The notes beneath the pieces are model-generated. The model had not been told where the DNA came from. It worked only from the letters and a program-made list of their open reading frames with translations, and searched no databases. 64,000 nucleotides of DNA from Oxytricha trifallax (taxonomy: Eukaryota; Ciliophora; Spirotrichea; Sporadotrichida; Oxytrichidae): assembly GCA_000711775.1 (NCBI GenBank), contig ARYC01017016.1, positions 1-64,000 on the forward strand, written 5' to 3'. Each line of letters begins with the position of its first letter. Position 1 is the first letter of the stretch. A program made the translations under genes and the position numbers. Shown here in pieces: positions 22,083 to 34,128 of the stretch.

Positions 22083-23147
22083 ATGAGAAATAGAAATTAG
22101 CGATTTTAGGGGTCTATTTATGATGAGAAATATTTAGATTTACTGCTTAAGCTTAGGTATGGTGCGAGTATTAATATAGACTAACTCAAACCAGTGATGA
22201 ATTATTGTGCGATTGCAAAGCTATTGTGTAAGAGTGCTTCGACTGTAAGGTATCACTGCTTGTTAGCTGTTTAGCATTTCAATTCTGGTTCTTGATAACA
22301 TCCTGTAAGAAAATAAAAGTTCTCTTAGCAGCATATTGAATATCTCTGCGATTCTAAGACTCTTAAGTATTGGGCACATTTCCCACTTGACTAGCGAGCT
22401 GTGATGTTTCATCGCAAGTTTCCTGACATGCGTATCTCACCATAGACTATCGCAAATATTTATTGAAGGAATGGTATTACCTTCAAGACTGTCAATAGAG
22501 TGAAGAGAGTGATTGACTTTACTCTGCCATTTTATAGTAATAATTTAAACTATATATATGATTAAATGCAGAGGTCTGTTGATAATAACATCAAGTTCAT
22601 ACACGCTGATGAAGCTGTGTTTACGTTCAACACCTTTATTAATAAGTCTTGGTACAAGAAGTACGATAATATAGAAGTGTATGACTAAAAGGTTAAGGTT
22701 GTCACTCACGCAATTTTGGCTGGTATCAGTGAAGATTCAGGCTTAGAAACTTATGTTATTCATCCTCGCTCTATTAAGCCAGAGCAGTATATAGAGTTCT
22801 TACATAAGCTAAGAGATAAGTACAACGATCAAGAGATCATCCTGTTTGTTGATAACCTCTCAGTTCATAAGACTAAGGAATCTAAGAAAGCTTATGAAGA
22901 GTTAAAGATAACTCCTGTGTATAACGTTCCTTACAGTCCTCAATTTAATGGAATCGAATTCTATTGGAGTTAGATTAAGACTCACTACAAGAAACTCTTG
23001 CTGTATCACCTAATGCATGATCTACCAATCGACACAGTAGACTTAATACAGAGTAGTTGCAAGAGAGTGGGTAAAGACTAGACTACGATATGTGCAAGGA
23101 AAGGAAGAATGAATGTTTATTAATAAGTGTTAGACTTAAATGAATGA
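22083..23147 (+). pseudogene. TBE-2 42-kDa transposase, two in-frame TGA codons
   Basis: Its 354 codons match the 42-kDa size known for TBE transposase. The N-terminus (YDEKYLDLLLKLRYGA) is helical, possibly DNA-binding. DDE core: IHADEAVF (first Asp), LFVDNLSVHK (second Asp), VPYSPQFNGIE (Glu, 34 residues on). TAA/TAG codons are read as Gln throughout. In-frame TGA codons at 22293-22295 and 22464-22466 interrupt an otherwise clean frame. The stop at 23145-23147 lies 6 bp from the convergent 22k stop. Confidence 0.9.
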
Positions 23148-23153
23148 ATTATT

Positions 23154-23944
23154 TCACATATTAAACGAACTCTTAAATGGATTCGGCTTCTCTTTCTTTT
23201 CTTCCTCTGGTGCTTTACTAGGACCCATGTTTCTTCTCTTTGTACCAGCACCAGCATCTATGTTCATTTCATCAGACTTTTAAACTTCATTATAAAGTCT
23301 TTTGCTAACTTAATGGATGGTTTGAGACTTTCTCTCTCTGTGAACCTTTGCATTCTCTTTCATTAGAAATATACCAGTTCCAGGTTTCCCTAAAAAGTTA
23401 TAAATCAAAGCTTACTAGAGAGATAAGGATGCTTCTTAAGCTCTGCTAGCCACGTCTCGCTTATTAGTATTCCTTGCTTCTTTTAATCTTCAGGAGAAAT
23501 AGAGTAGCGTTTCTTATGAGCTTCTTCTATAATTTCTCTCAAATAATCCTCTTTGATTGTACCAAGAACACCAAAGAAGAAGTTTCTTTCAGGCAACTTA
23601 TTTGAGAGCTGCTTCTTGCTAGGAAGGTAAATAACCACTTCATCATCTTTCATTGCATCCTCGTAGAGATTTGTGACTGAAATCTCTGGGTAGTTAGGTA
23701 TTTCAATCAGTTTGATTTCTTTGTTTTTAAAAGCTTTCTTCTCCTCGCAGAGTATTGCTTTTAAGAATGATATTTTAGTACCTTCCATCGTTGGAAGGAA
23801 TAGACCAACTGTATACATCATTGATTAACATCAATTTATTTTACCATGCTAAGTAAGGTATCGATAGAGATCCTCCTTGCTTCTGAATCTTGAGATCATT
23901 TCTTGAGCCTCAACCCTTTTCATTTGTTCATTGAATGATTCCAT
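23154..23944 (-). pseudogene. TBE-2 22-kDa gene with a 26-nt intron, one TGA
   Basis: It starts MESFNEQMKR. Exon 1 is 23416-23944 and exon 2 is 23154-23389, giving 254 codons once spliced. Conserved blocks are GLFLPTMEGTKISF, LPSKKQLSNKLPERN and, in exon 2, GTGIFLMKE, HRERKSQT and MNIDAGAGTKRRN. Left unspliced, the frame ends at a TGA inside the intron after about 179 residues (~21 kDa). One in-frame TGA at 23831-23833 is a lesion, since the same site is coding in the other copies. Function is unknown; it is homologous to the small gene of E1. Confidence 0.85.
23390..23415 (-). other. 26-nt intron in the TBE-2 22k gene
   Basis: It reads GTAAGCTTTG to CTTTTTAG on the minus strand. The palindrome copies have a 26-nt GTAAGATTTC to TTCTTTAG intron at the same site and phase, and the protein downstream is conserved only if it is removed. 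Confidence 0.85.
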
Positions 23945-24510
23945 CTTTGTTCCTCTTCCTATTAATGAATTTCAAGTTTTAATTTATAGACCTCTGGATC
24001 CTATCCTTTAAAATCTTACTATTAAATGTGGGCATCTTATAGGAGGTTAACCCTGTAAAGATACGTGGAGAAGGTTCGCAGAAGCTGTAACAAACTTCAG
24101 AGATGGAGCTCCATTTTTATCAATTTAGTTCCATTAAATTAGTACTAAATTTGTTTAAATTTAATTAGTACCGGTACTAAATTCGTTTAAGTTTAATTGG
24201 TACCAATTTAATAGTACCAAAACTTAATTAGTACCTAGTTTTAATCCAGTGAGGTTTTAATGGAAAAGTTCCAATCTGGTTAAAAACTTAATTGGTACCA
24301 GTACCAACCTGAACTTTATCTGAGTTGGTACCAGAATCAAAATTATTAAGTGCAAAATTACAAAAATTATTGTTATAAACTGAGTATAAATATGAAGTCT
24401 TAGAGCTGAGAATAAACCATCATTAATGCTGTAGTAACTCCTATATAGTCCAGCTATAGCTATAGAGGTTTTAAGAGCTTTATAATAGAAATTTAGATTT
24501 GAATTTAAAC
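23945..24510. promoter_or_regulatory. TBE-2 22k/57k intergenic region with GGTACC-type repeats
   Basis: About 24120-24350 contains at least eight short units around GGTACC/GTACTAAA joined by TTTAATTAGTACC, many of them self-complementary. It lies between divergent starts. Units in TBE-1 and the palindrome occupy the same place but have a different core (CCTAATTAAGTAC). Confidence 0.5.
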
Positions 24511-25957
24511 ATGGCGGTCAACTTAAATCGTAGAGCGGCACTTTTAGGAGCAGGTCAATCAATGCTTAACTTTGGTTTAAACTAGAAACAAGAAGTTATA
24601 TATATTGAGAGGGAGGCAGAGCTAAGAGGTCTTGAATTTGAAGCACAGGTTTTTATTATATAGGTTTATAACATGAAACAGAAAGCTGAAATAGAAGTTT
24701 AAACATTATTTAAAGATGTTGAGGAAGAAAAGGAACAGCTTCAGATTTAAAGGATTAAAACTTTTGAATGCTAAGACTGCTAAAATTTTCTCTACTGATT
24801 CCAGTTTGAAGAGACATATGAAAGAGGTTCACTCTGGGAAAGCTAAGGTGTATTTTAAGCATGATAAGGTCGATGGCAGGTACTAGTGCACGACTTGTGA
24901 GAAGTCTTATACTCACTCAGCTAAAGTTAAGAAACATATGCAGAAGCATCACCTAAGTGAGTTCTTGATTTAAGATAAAGAGACTTAGAAATTAGTGCCC
25001 GCTAAAAGAAAATCTAATAATCTTGAGACTTAAAAAGAACAACAGGAGAAGCTCAAGAGGCAGAAGCGAATAGAATTAATGAATCAACCTGCTGGTAATG
25101 TCTTTTTAGCATGCTTTTAAGAGAGAGCCATGTATATTCCTGCACTAAATGCAGTAGACCTTAGCAGTTGTATTGAAAACTACTTACATATAAACGTACC
25201 TGCTAAAGCAAAACTCATAGTGGTTGATGACTATGCCTACAAGGTATATCCTTTCAGCTATCTCCTTAAAAATGAGCAGTATCAAAATGAGTTTGCTAAC
25301 GAATATATTGTACTTAGAGAGGCTTAGAAAAAAGATTGCAAAAATTTGCTCAAGCTAGATGGTGTTATTTTAGGGTTTGGTTTCATCGCACTAAGGCTAA
25401 AAAAGTTTGAAATGACTCTCCGAGATTATCTATATTAAAACAGATACCCAGATGACTTGAATGATATTCTATCTAATATGATAAAGGGTGTTTAGGAACT
25501 TCACGAGCTTGGATACGTTCATAGAGATTTGAAGCCTGAAAATGTTATGCTAAACCTTTGCCCTTTAGAAGTAGTTGTAATCGATTTTAATAGAGCCTTA
25601 AGATAAGAGATTGTAACCTTAGCAAAGGTTCTTGGTACTCCAGGTTACTTCCCAATCAGAGAGAAATGGACTAATGGCTCTATTTAGTGGGATGTTTGGG
25701 CAGTAGCTGCAATAATATTAGAGTGCGATATGGAAAGCATGACTTAAATTAATACAAAATATGAAAAATAATCAATAAATCTAGCTGAGAAGCACATAAA
25801 ACAAGATGATGTATGCTAAGAAATAAAGAAGATTGTAGAGAAGATAATAGTAAGAGCTCCAGCATATCCAAGAAAATCCTTAGACGATATGCTCGAACCA
25901 CTAAAGAAAGCGAGATTTAAGAGATACAACAAAGACAAGCAAGTAAACTACGTGTGA
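24511..25957 (+). pseudogene. TBE-2 57-kDa zinc-finger/protein-kinase gene, one frameshift
   Basis: It starts MAVNLNRRAA, about 480 codons. A helical N-terminus leads to a first finger (FECQDCQN, then LKRHMKEVH) and a second (YQCTTCEKSY, then VKKHMQKHH). The kinase-like domain has YKVYPFSYLL, GYVHRDLKPEN with a normal catalytic loop, VVVIDFNRA where DFG is expected, and GTPGYFPIRE. One extra base near 24795 shifts the frame inside finger 1. The TGA at 25955-25957 ends it. Only this copy and the TBE-4 remnant keep HRDLKPEN, and all copies keep DFN. Confidence 0.85.
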
Positions 25958-26096
25958 TATAATTAAACTAATACTCATTAAATACATATTAAAGTCTCAT
26001 TAAACTTGCGTTTTCTCTACTAACCCTAATAAAACTCCAACTTTACCCTACTAATCAAAGCACTTATAAACCTCACTAAGGGATTTTGGGGTTTTG

Positions 26097-27279
26097 ACTG
26101 TACGATTTTGTTTTGTTTGAATAATTTTGAAGAATTTGAATTTTTTGTAAACCTAATTTGTCTGTAATTACATTTTTGAAATAATAATTGTATATTATTC
26201 TTAGTTGTAGGCATTCTAATTTCAGTTTCTTTTGATATTTATAAATTTTCACTTTTAATTTTATAAATGAGACATCTGAATTACACTAATATGTAACACA
26301 CTGACATGAGGATGCTCTTAATTAATTTAACTTTAAATAATTATTGAAATTTAATTCATTTTGATTATACTTACTTTTAATTTTGATTGATTCAAATATT
26401 AGCGCCTCAATTATTCTCAAGCTTTAAGAAAATTCTCATAGTTATTTATGTATTATTAGTCAATTTTAATTGAATTTTGTTGTTTGTTTTGTTAACAACA
26501 ATTATGTAAAAATATTTTTGTATTCCTTTAAAATTATTTTTACCGTGCTTTAATTTATTTAAGTATAAAATTCTTTAACTGCAATAAATTATTATATTAT
26601 GAATTATTTAAAATATAATAAGTTTATATTTCAAACTGCTTAAGTACTTAGTAAAATATTCTAAATATTCTAACAACCGATGACAAACTTAATTAAGACT
26701 AGTAAATTAATTATAATAAAATAAATAAAATAATTACTTATACTTTTCAAAGGTTTTTCTTATAAATTAAGTAACATGAATCCAACCTACAATATTTATA
26801 ACTATTATTATTAACTTCCTAACTAATCATAATTCGTCTAAAATTAAAGCTAGGGTGCTTTTGATTGCCAATATTCTCAGTCAATCAATTTAATATAAAG
26901 TCCTATCCAATTGACTCAACAGCCTTCACTTTAATAGTATAATCAACATTACGTTAACTATCAAAGTTATATGAATGGACCGCTTTTAGATTCAACAATT
27001 CTTAGACTAGACTTTCATTAAAATAATAAAAAATTTAGAATTAGAATTTCCAAGAAAATAATAGGCAAAATTAATTGACTTAAGACTCTTAGAGTGAACT
27101 ATCCAATCATCTTTGTTCCTAAAATCAATAAAATTTTTAACTTTAAAATAATGATAAGCATAACAAAAACATAGAGTTAGGGAAAACACTAAATCTTAGC
27201 AACTACTACAATAAGTTGAGAAACAATTTAAAACTAAACTAAGATTAAATATCAAAGCTTGAAGGATAATTCAAATAAT
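26097..27279. other. AT-rich spacer
   Basis: I see no gene. Short ORFs in this stretch are AT-rich and lack protein-like composition. Confidence 0.35.
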
Positions 27280-28619
27280 TTAGTGACTTTAGGAATTGGA
27301 ATAAGCAGTAAGTTATCTTAAAATATGAAATTAACTAAAATCAAGACTTACATTACGAGCTAAACTAATTAGCAAATAGGTAATGTAATAGCAATTAGTG
27401 CCATAAATAAAATGAGAAAATTAGGTAACAGCAGAATGATCCAAATATCATGAATTAATCGTCTCAACAATCAAAAAATTTCAAAAGTCAATTTGCTAAA
27501 ATGAAAAATTTTGCAATAATAGAATTTGTTTGAATGAGAAGAAGTAAATGAAGGAAAAATACTTGGAGAAGTGCTAATACTATGAATTAAAGATTGCTTC
27601 CTTAGTTAATCAGATAAAAAATTACGAGGACCTTTTAGCTATTTTGAATGACAAATTTGGAGAAAAGATTCTAAAAAATCGTCGAAGAAATCATGAAAGA
27701 ATTTTCAGAAGAAGAAATCAAATAAATTTAAAATATGAAAAAAGATTATGTTTTTGAAGTAGAACAAAGCCCATGTAACCTTCAATAAATTAAGAATTAA
27801 ATTAAATCTGAGTAAATTAAAACAGAAAGTAGTGTCGAAGAACTCAGCTAAAATAAGAAAGAATACTAGCTTAAATTTTTTAATTGGGGTATGAGGCAGA
27901 TCAAGAATGGTTCAGTACAATACTAAGGGTCAATATAAAATCCTGAGGTCTGGAAATAAATTCTAAAAGATCATAAAGTTGATAAATGTGGCAATCGACT
28001 TGACGTATTGTTAAGTGATGGGCCTTGAGATCACATTGCTTGCAATTTAAACTATCCTACATTAAAAGACAGAGAGTTACTCCACAAAATACCACTTGAA
28101 GATTTTTAGAAGGATGGCTACTATTTTATGTGGATTACAAATAAAAAATTGGAGCCTGCATTAAATCATTTAGAAGACCACAACTATGAGAGAGTAGAAA
28201 TAATAACCTGGATAAAAATAGACAAGACTAAAATAATCAGAGAGGGAATTGGATATTTCTTAAGACACTGCTATGATATCTGTATAATGGCAAGGAACAA
28301 AGGGCCATTTAGTTGTTTTAAATATAAATCTCAAACTCATTCAGCCCCTAACGTAATTTTTACTGAGGTAAGAGAGTAATCAAGAAAGCCAGATCAAATT
28401 TATGAGATAATTGAATAACTAGTTCCTGGTGGTCGGTATTTAGAACTATTCCCTAGACCACACAATCAAAGAGAAAAATGGACGCGCTTAGGTAATGAAA
28501 GCATCTTAAATAAGAAGGTGAGAGCTAAACTAAGAAGGTAATAAAAAGATAAAATATTCAATTAACAAATAAAAAATGCCTAGGTAATCACAATTGGCTG
28601 GTGTAATTTTCTATAATGA
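27280..28619 (+). pseudogene. MT-A70-type adenine methyltransferase, catalytic motif broken by TGA
   Basis: The family (METTL3/METTL14/MTA1-like) methylates adenine N6 in RNA or DNA. Read with TAA/TAG as Gln, the C-terminal half aligns well: YPTLKDREL, YYFMWITNK, ERVEIITWIK, REGIGYFLRHCYDICI, VIFTEVREQSRKPDQIYEII, and LELFPRPHNQREKW. The DPPW active-site block reads SDGP followed by TGA (28026-28028). So the first Pro is Gly and the Trp codon is a stop. A 1-nt frameshift lies in an A-run near 27670, between ILNDKFGEKIL and IVEEIMKEF. The region from 27280 is Asn/Gln rich and probably belongs to the N-terminus with another frame change near 27540. The final TGA is 28617-28619. It could be a dead copy or part of a germline-limited gene. 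Confidence 0.85.
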
Positions 28620-30212
28620 TATTTTCCTTAGATTAATTTTTCATTATTTTAAATATTCGCTTGTATTAAGACAAGGGGTTTTATCAATAAAATATAAAAT
28701 TCCTTTTTTGTCAATAATCAAAAGATTATTATAAAATAAGTCCAAAAATATTTAAATACAATAAATTAGACAATATAAATTAGAATAAGATTTATGATAA
28801 AATATAATGAACAAGTTTTTGGAAAATTTAAGTTTATACTTAATTTTTAGATTATTTTTTCTTTTTTTAATTGCTAAAGAGAATTTTAAAAATATTAAAA
28901 TTCAAAAATTTAACAAGAATAACAATATGAATCAAAAGTAAAGAATTATTATAATAAATAATTTTGAAGAAATTTATTTTTAGTGACTTAGTTAAAAAAA
29001 TTATTTAATTTTAGTTAACACCTTTAGTTTAAATCTTATTTAAAAACTCATTTTCATTTTAATTGCTCCGCATGATATTTTTGCAATTATATTATTAAAA
29101 AATCTAATCTTATAATCTAAAATATATTTGTTGCTTTATTTTATATTTAGCAATTTCTAAACTTAATTCAATGTTCTAATAAAAATAATATCCTATTTGA
29201 TTCTTTATAATTATTCCTCTTTTAAATTCATTTCTAAATAAAATGCAAAAAATTATTAATCACATTTTTGTTTATTTTCCTATTCACTGTCAAATCTAAA
29301 TAATTTTTTTAAATCATAAAACTATTAAATCTAATGTCCTATATTTTAAACATATATTTTTTTCAAATGCTTTTGTTTTATATTCTTTAAAATGAGTAAT
29401 AGGGGTAGAAATTTACTTCCGAGTGTTAAAAATATAAAATAAAATTTGAAGGCAGTTCGCTGGGAAGGTTTTTTTATTCTTTTTTTTTTGAGTAATAAGT
29501 AACAAACTTTTAGTGATATGACTTTTACATGAGGTTTGAGATATATTAGTTAATTGATATTTGTTCTCTATATTTAGTTTTATGGTAAATATGACTATTT
29601 TTTAATGAGATTCTTATTTATACTTAAGTAAAATTATATAGAGTAATATACTAAACAATTACTTTCTCTTAATTTTTATATAAAAAAGTATTTAGCATTT
29701 ATTTCTAAAAAATTATTAAGTTTGAAGATTGTAAAGCAAATGCATCTTGCCCCGAACAATATATTATCAAGAATTATATTCAGTAATTCTCAATTATAAA
29801 AAGCTTAAATACATAAGAATTTATAATAATAAATACTTGAGATTATTAGTTATTAACTTGCAACATTTATTAACTCTTAAACTAAATTTTATTTAATATT
29901 TAAAAATAGCACAGTACTTTTTATTTATGACAAATTCATTATCAATGAAGTCGGTCAGATTTGAGTTTGATGATATTTGATTGAGGCTTGTTTCTACATC
30001 CTGAATGTGAGACATTTCAGGCATTTAGAACACACTTATAACAAAGTTAAACTTTTTATAGTTTCCTCTTTATTATCAAGAAATTATTTATCAATTTCAT
30101 CAGATTTTATACACTTAATGTAATCTTTTAATTAATTAAATATAAAAATAATATAAATTTTAATAATATTAATACTTTTGTTTGATGTGAACTTACTTTA
30201 TCATATAAATAT
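28620..30212. other. AT-rich spacer
   Basis: Nothing is recognised here. The sequence is very AT-rich with homopolymer runs. Confidence 0.35.
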
Positions 30213-30813
30213 TTGGCTAGTGTGACAAACACTCACCCCCATTAAGGTGTACTTTTGAAATTGTATTCCGATAAAACTCGACCTCCTGAGCAAAGTTTTC
30301 TCAAGAATTGTCGTACGAGGGTAATAGTTTTTGAGATATACCACGTCATAAGTCAAAAAATCATATATAAAATCATAAAATTTGGCTTTAAATTTTTTTT
30401 ACAAATATCTAAAAAATACTTCATATTTGCTACTTTCTAATAATTTTTTGTCTTTTAATTAATTATTCATGATAGAATTCAACATTTATCCTCATTATGA
30501 ATATAAGGCAAATTAAAAGTTTTTTTATAAATATTAAAATATAATAAACTATTGGCTATTATATATTATTATAAATTTTTAAAAACTTTTAATTTGCCTT
30601 ATATTCATAATGAGGATAGATTTTGAATTCTATCATGAATAATTAATTAAAAGACAAAAAATCAGTAGAATGTAGCAAATATGGTATATCTCAAAAACTA
30701 TTACCCGCGTACGACTAATTCTTGAGAAAACTTTGCTCAGGAGGTCGAGTTCTATCGGAATATAATTTCAAAAGTACACCTTCAGGGGGGTGAGTGTTTG
30801 TCACACTAGCCAA
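30213..30813. mobile_element. Foldback element, TTGGCTAGTGTGACA tips
   Basis: The outer arms (TTGGCTAGTGTGACAAACAC at left, its inverse at right) are followed by matched blocks: AAAGTACACCTT, GACCTCCTGAGCAAAGTTTT, TTTTGAGATATACCA and TTCATGATAGAATTC. The arms are about 270 bp with a ~70-bp AT-rich loop. The left arm holds about 60 extra bases (30330-30420). No coding capacity and no clear target duplication. Confidence 0.8.
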
Positions 30814-32215
30814 TTATTTTATTAAGGTTTTTATAAAAGTTTTTAAATAATTAAAGAAAATTTGAACAAAAACAGTTATGAAGCATTTCACTAATTATAT
30901 AAGTTAAGTTCATTGAATATATTGACCTTAATGTATAAAGTCAAAGTATTTAACTATCTATTATTTTCTAATATGACTGGCTTAAGCCCTAGTATTAATT
31001 TAAGTAAAGCAATAAATAATAATAAATTTTAAAATTTTCATCATTCATTTATCCAGATTTCAAAAACTTCAAATACAATAAGTTAAGGCTATCATCAGGT
31101 AAGTATGGATCTGCGGAAGCACTTGGATTAAATATTATTAAAATACAAAATAATTATGAATTTAACAAAAAGAAATATAAATAAATAATAAAATATGATA
31201 ATTTAGTACTTATTTTAAATTATTAATGTTTTAATTGCTATTGATTTAAAATTAATAATTTTAAACAAAAAATGATTTAATCATTAATAAATAAAATTGG
31301 ATTTCTCAAATTTTAACTGTAAAAGTATATAAACTTAATTTACAAACTTTTTAACTCCTGATAAATTTTTAGTCTTCTATACAATTCAGATATAAAAAGT
31401 TTTACAAATAAAAATTTTTGAGAATTAATTAATTCTCATATTGAAATATATAGTGAGGAAAAATTTCCTATTCTTGATTGTTCTATACATCCAGGTGGAA
31501 TTTTCCTGCCATTTATAAAAATATGAAATTTTATCAATTGTTTACATCCCTCTCATCATCTATGAAAAAATTCAACTAATTTAATTCTCGAATGATATCA
31601 TGAAAATTAGATTATTTATAAATTTAAAAAATCATTTTTTTTTAATAGTTCTAATTGGTTATGAGACAAGGGGTATTTTTAAACATTCAAAGTTATCTTT
31701 AAATAAGTTGCTTAATATAAGAAGAATAATTTAGTTAGTAATTAACAGGATTCTTCTTTATATTTTGGCAAATTAAAGAAAATTCAATGTTTAGGACAGG
31801 AAACTGTAAGGGCGTAGTAAAGTGCCCACCAATTTATTTATTTAAATTTTTTTAAATAAAATTTCCCATTTTAATTCTATCTTTATAATAATGCTATAGA
31901 GGGATATCATTTTATTCACCTTTGTTTTATTCAATATTAGATAAGAAAGAATTTAATTTATTTTAATTAACTATTCAACAAAAAATTAGTCATACTTTAA
32001 TTTATAAAGAGTAAAATTCTTAAGTTTGATGGTTATTATTAATTTTAGACATCAAATTTAAGTATTTTTTATAAATTAAAATTGAATGAAATAACGTTAC
32101 ATATATAAAATTTTGCAGATTTTTAAATACTTTTTTCTAATAGTGTATAATTTTTTTTAGAACACATAATAAAAGCCTTATTTCTGGATTTCTACCAAAC
32201 TTGAATTTTGTTTGA
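30814..32215. other. AT-rich stretch with a small coding-like patch
   Basis: Mostly featureless. At about 31450-31559 the minus strand reads MMRGMQTIDKISYFYKWQ and on to NSTWMYRTIKNRKF with no TGA, which could be a small MDS or chance. Confidence 0.3.
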
Positions 32216-32330
32216 ACTTTCTGAAACCTTCATTTGAAAAATATGAAATAGAAGTTTGCAATTCCTATAAGAATGTCTAGGTTGAAAGCTTTTTTTACTT
32301 TTTATAGAACTTTCTAATATGACTGCTGCT
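32216..32330 (+). other. Coding-like island (possible MDS)
   Basis: The plus strand, with TAG as Gln, reads protein-like sequence including TKLEFCLNFLKPSFEKYE and VCNSYKNVQVES, with a less biased composition than the flanks. No family is recognised and there is no start or stop, so it would be an internal segment. Confidence 0.35.
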
Positions 32331-32471
32331 TTGAAACTGATACTAGTTATCATCCTAATTAAATTACTTGAATTCTGAATGAATTAATAATAATAAATAT
32401 TCTAAAGTTATAATTATTAAATCCCTATAGGATTATACTTAAAAATGAACTATTTAAACTTTATAATATCA

Positions 32472-32612
32472 TCATGTTTTTCTGGATCCTATGCCTAAGG
32501 TTCTTGTGAAAGCTTAAAAGACTGTTTAAATGTAAAAGGAAGCTTCTATAAGCGCCTTCTCTCTATCATAGTCATAGATTTTCCCTACAATCATTATAAA
32601 GTTAAATTGTTT
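32472..32612 (-). other. Coding-like island (possible MDS, C-terminal)
   Basis: The minus strand reads FIMIVGKIYDYDREKALIEA, then FYIQTVFQAFTRTLGIGSRK, then TGA (32472-32474). It is GC-richer than its surroundings and free of TGA until the end. No family is recognised. Confidence 0.4.
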
Positions 32613-32771
32613 GTTTAAAAAAGTAAGGCAAAGATATTTGTAAACATTTTAGAAATATCATTTTAAAATCTATTTTATTTTTATATAAAATTAAAAAATT
32701 TAATTCTGTTAAAAATATATTTGGATTATTTTACACTTATAATAAAATATTTAATAATAAACTTATTCTAT

Positions 32772-32930
32772 AATAATGATAGACCAAATTTTATGATTAA
32801 AAATTGTAGAATATCAAGGAATAAATCTTCTCAACACTATCTTGATAGTATTAAATTCAAACTTACTAGGAATCATGGGCAGCAGTGCAGTTTTCTACCC
32901 ATTGAATTTTGTTTTATTTTATTTTCATAT
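32772..32930 (+). other. Coding-like island containing a KNCRI motif
   Basis: The plus strand reads NDRPNFMIKNCRISRNKSSQ, followed by HYLDSIKFKLTRNHGQQC and SFLPIEF. A K/R-NCR-I/F motif recurs in the islands at about 33100 and 33950, so these may be pieces of one repeated domain or one scrambled gene. Confidence 0.35.
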
Positions 32931-33852
32931 TATATAGAGAAAATATTAAAATCACTGCTTCACTTTTACTTGCCCTTTATTAAACAGGTTTTTTAAAATG
33001 AATAATTACAAATTTTTGTAATTATCTATTGTCTCAATCAACATTAAAAACTTTAAAAGAATAACATACTAACGTTATAATTAAATTAATGTGATTTTCA
33101 TAAAAATTGTAGGATTCATATCAAGATAAGAAAGTTAATTGATGCGTAGTAGTATAGGTTTGTTCATGAATGGTGATAAAGATTTTTACAAATTGATAAA
33201 TTATATAATTTTAAGGATGTGTTTACATACGGCGATTCAGGAGCTGGAAACTTTCCCTAATCATATTAATTAAATATTTGGTTTTATTGACAATCAAAAT
33301 CTTTTTCCTTGCAACTCCTTGACATCTTTCATTACATCAATGATAATTTAAAAAAAGGGGAACCATTTCAAAATCTATTAAAAATTTACCTATAAAACCC
33401 ATCCTGATTTCATGATTCAGTTGATTGTTGTAAGCAGAGTAATCAAGATTCATGATCATAAAAAAAATATTATAATTAAAGGTTTAAATCGCAAAGATTT
33501 AATATGAATAAATTTATGAATAAAATAATCTCAATAGATTCAAATGAAACTTTGGGTTTTATGAAAAAGTAAAATTTTTTAGTGGGTTTTGAAAATTACA
33601 AAACCTTATTATTGTTCATAAAATTAATGCTTTCTAATACTAACTAATTAAAAATTAATTAAAAGAGTATAATCAATTGAATAAGATAGATATATAAAAA
33701 CAATCAAAAACTTTAAATCATATTTATTTAACAACAAAATTTTTAGCATTTCTCTTGTCTTGCAATTAACATTTCTCATTACATTTATTTACTAAAAATT
33801 CATTTAAATTTTTCTCCCTAACACGATTTCATGACTGTTTTCTCTTTTCATC

Positions 33853-34062
33853 TCAAACAATCACTATTAATCTATTGACTTTTTGATATAATGTCCTTCT
33901 CTCATATTATGAACTTTTAACAGAATGAACAAATCTACAATTTCTAATGAGAAATCTCTTATATTCACAAGGATTTCCTAAAGAGCATTCCTCTGAAGTT
34001 TTGGAGAATTCTTTGATATTCTTGACAACATTCGCAAATGAAACCCCGAGAGTGTAATTATT
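33853..34062 (-). other. Coding-like island (possible C-terminal MDS)
   Basis: The minus strand reads GVSFANVVKNIKEFSKTSEE, then CSLGNPCEYKRFLIRNCRF, then SVKSSQYERRTLYQK, ending at TGA 33853-33855. It has several Cys and a balanced composition. No family is recognised. Confidence 0.4.
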
Positions 34063-34128
34063 TTAGAAGTAATGGTAAAGACTATTTAAAGTAAAAATTA
34101 AATAATAAAAACTAAATTAAATACCTAT

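Larger units (their letters stand above)
21981..26096. mobile_element. TBE-2 transposon, full length (4116 bp), ACT target duplication
   Basis: The left tip CAAAACCCCAAAACCCC follows ACT (21978-21980). The right tip GGGGTTTTG precedes ACT (26097-26099). The inverted ends also share TGAGGTTTATAAGTGCTTTGAT about 20 bp in. It contains the transposase (plus), 22k (minus) and 57k (plus) genes in the known TBE order. Each gene has a small lesion, so the copy looks recently dead or is kept alive only through trans-acting relatives. Confidence 0.95.

Noticed and set aside
32721..32996. A full 91-codon gene starting at the ATG at 32721
   Set aside because: Only the middle (about 32772-32930) looks like protein; both ends are AT-rich filler, so an island is a better description.
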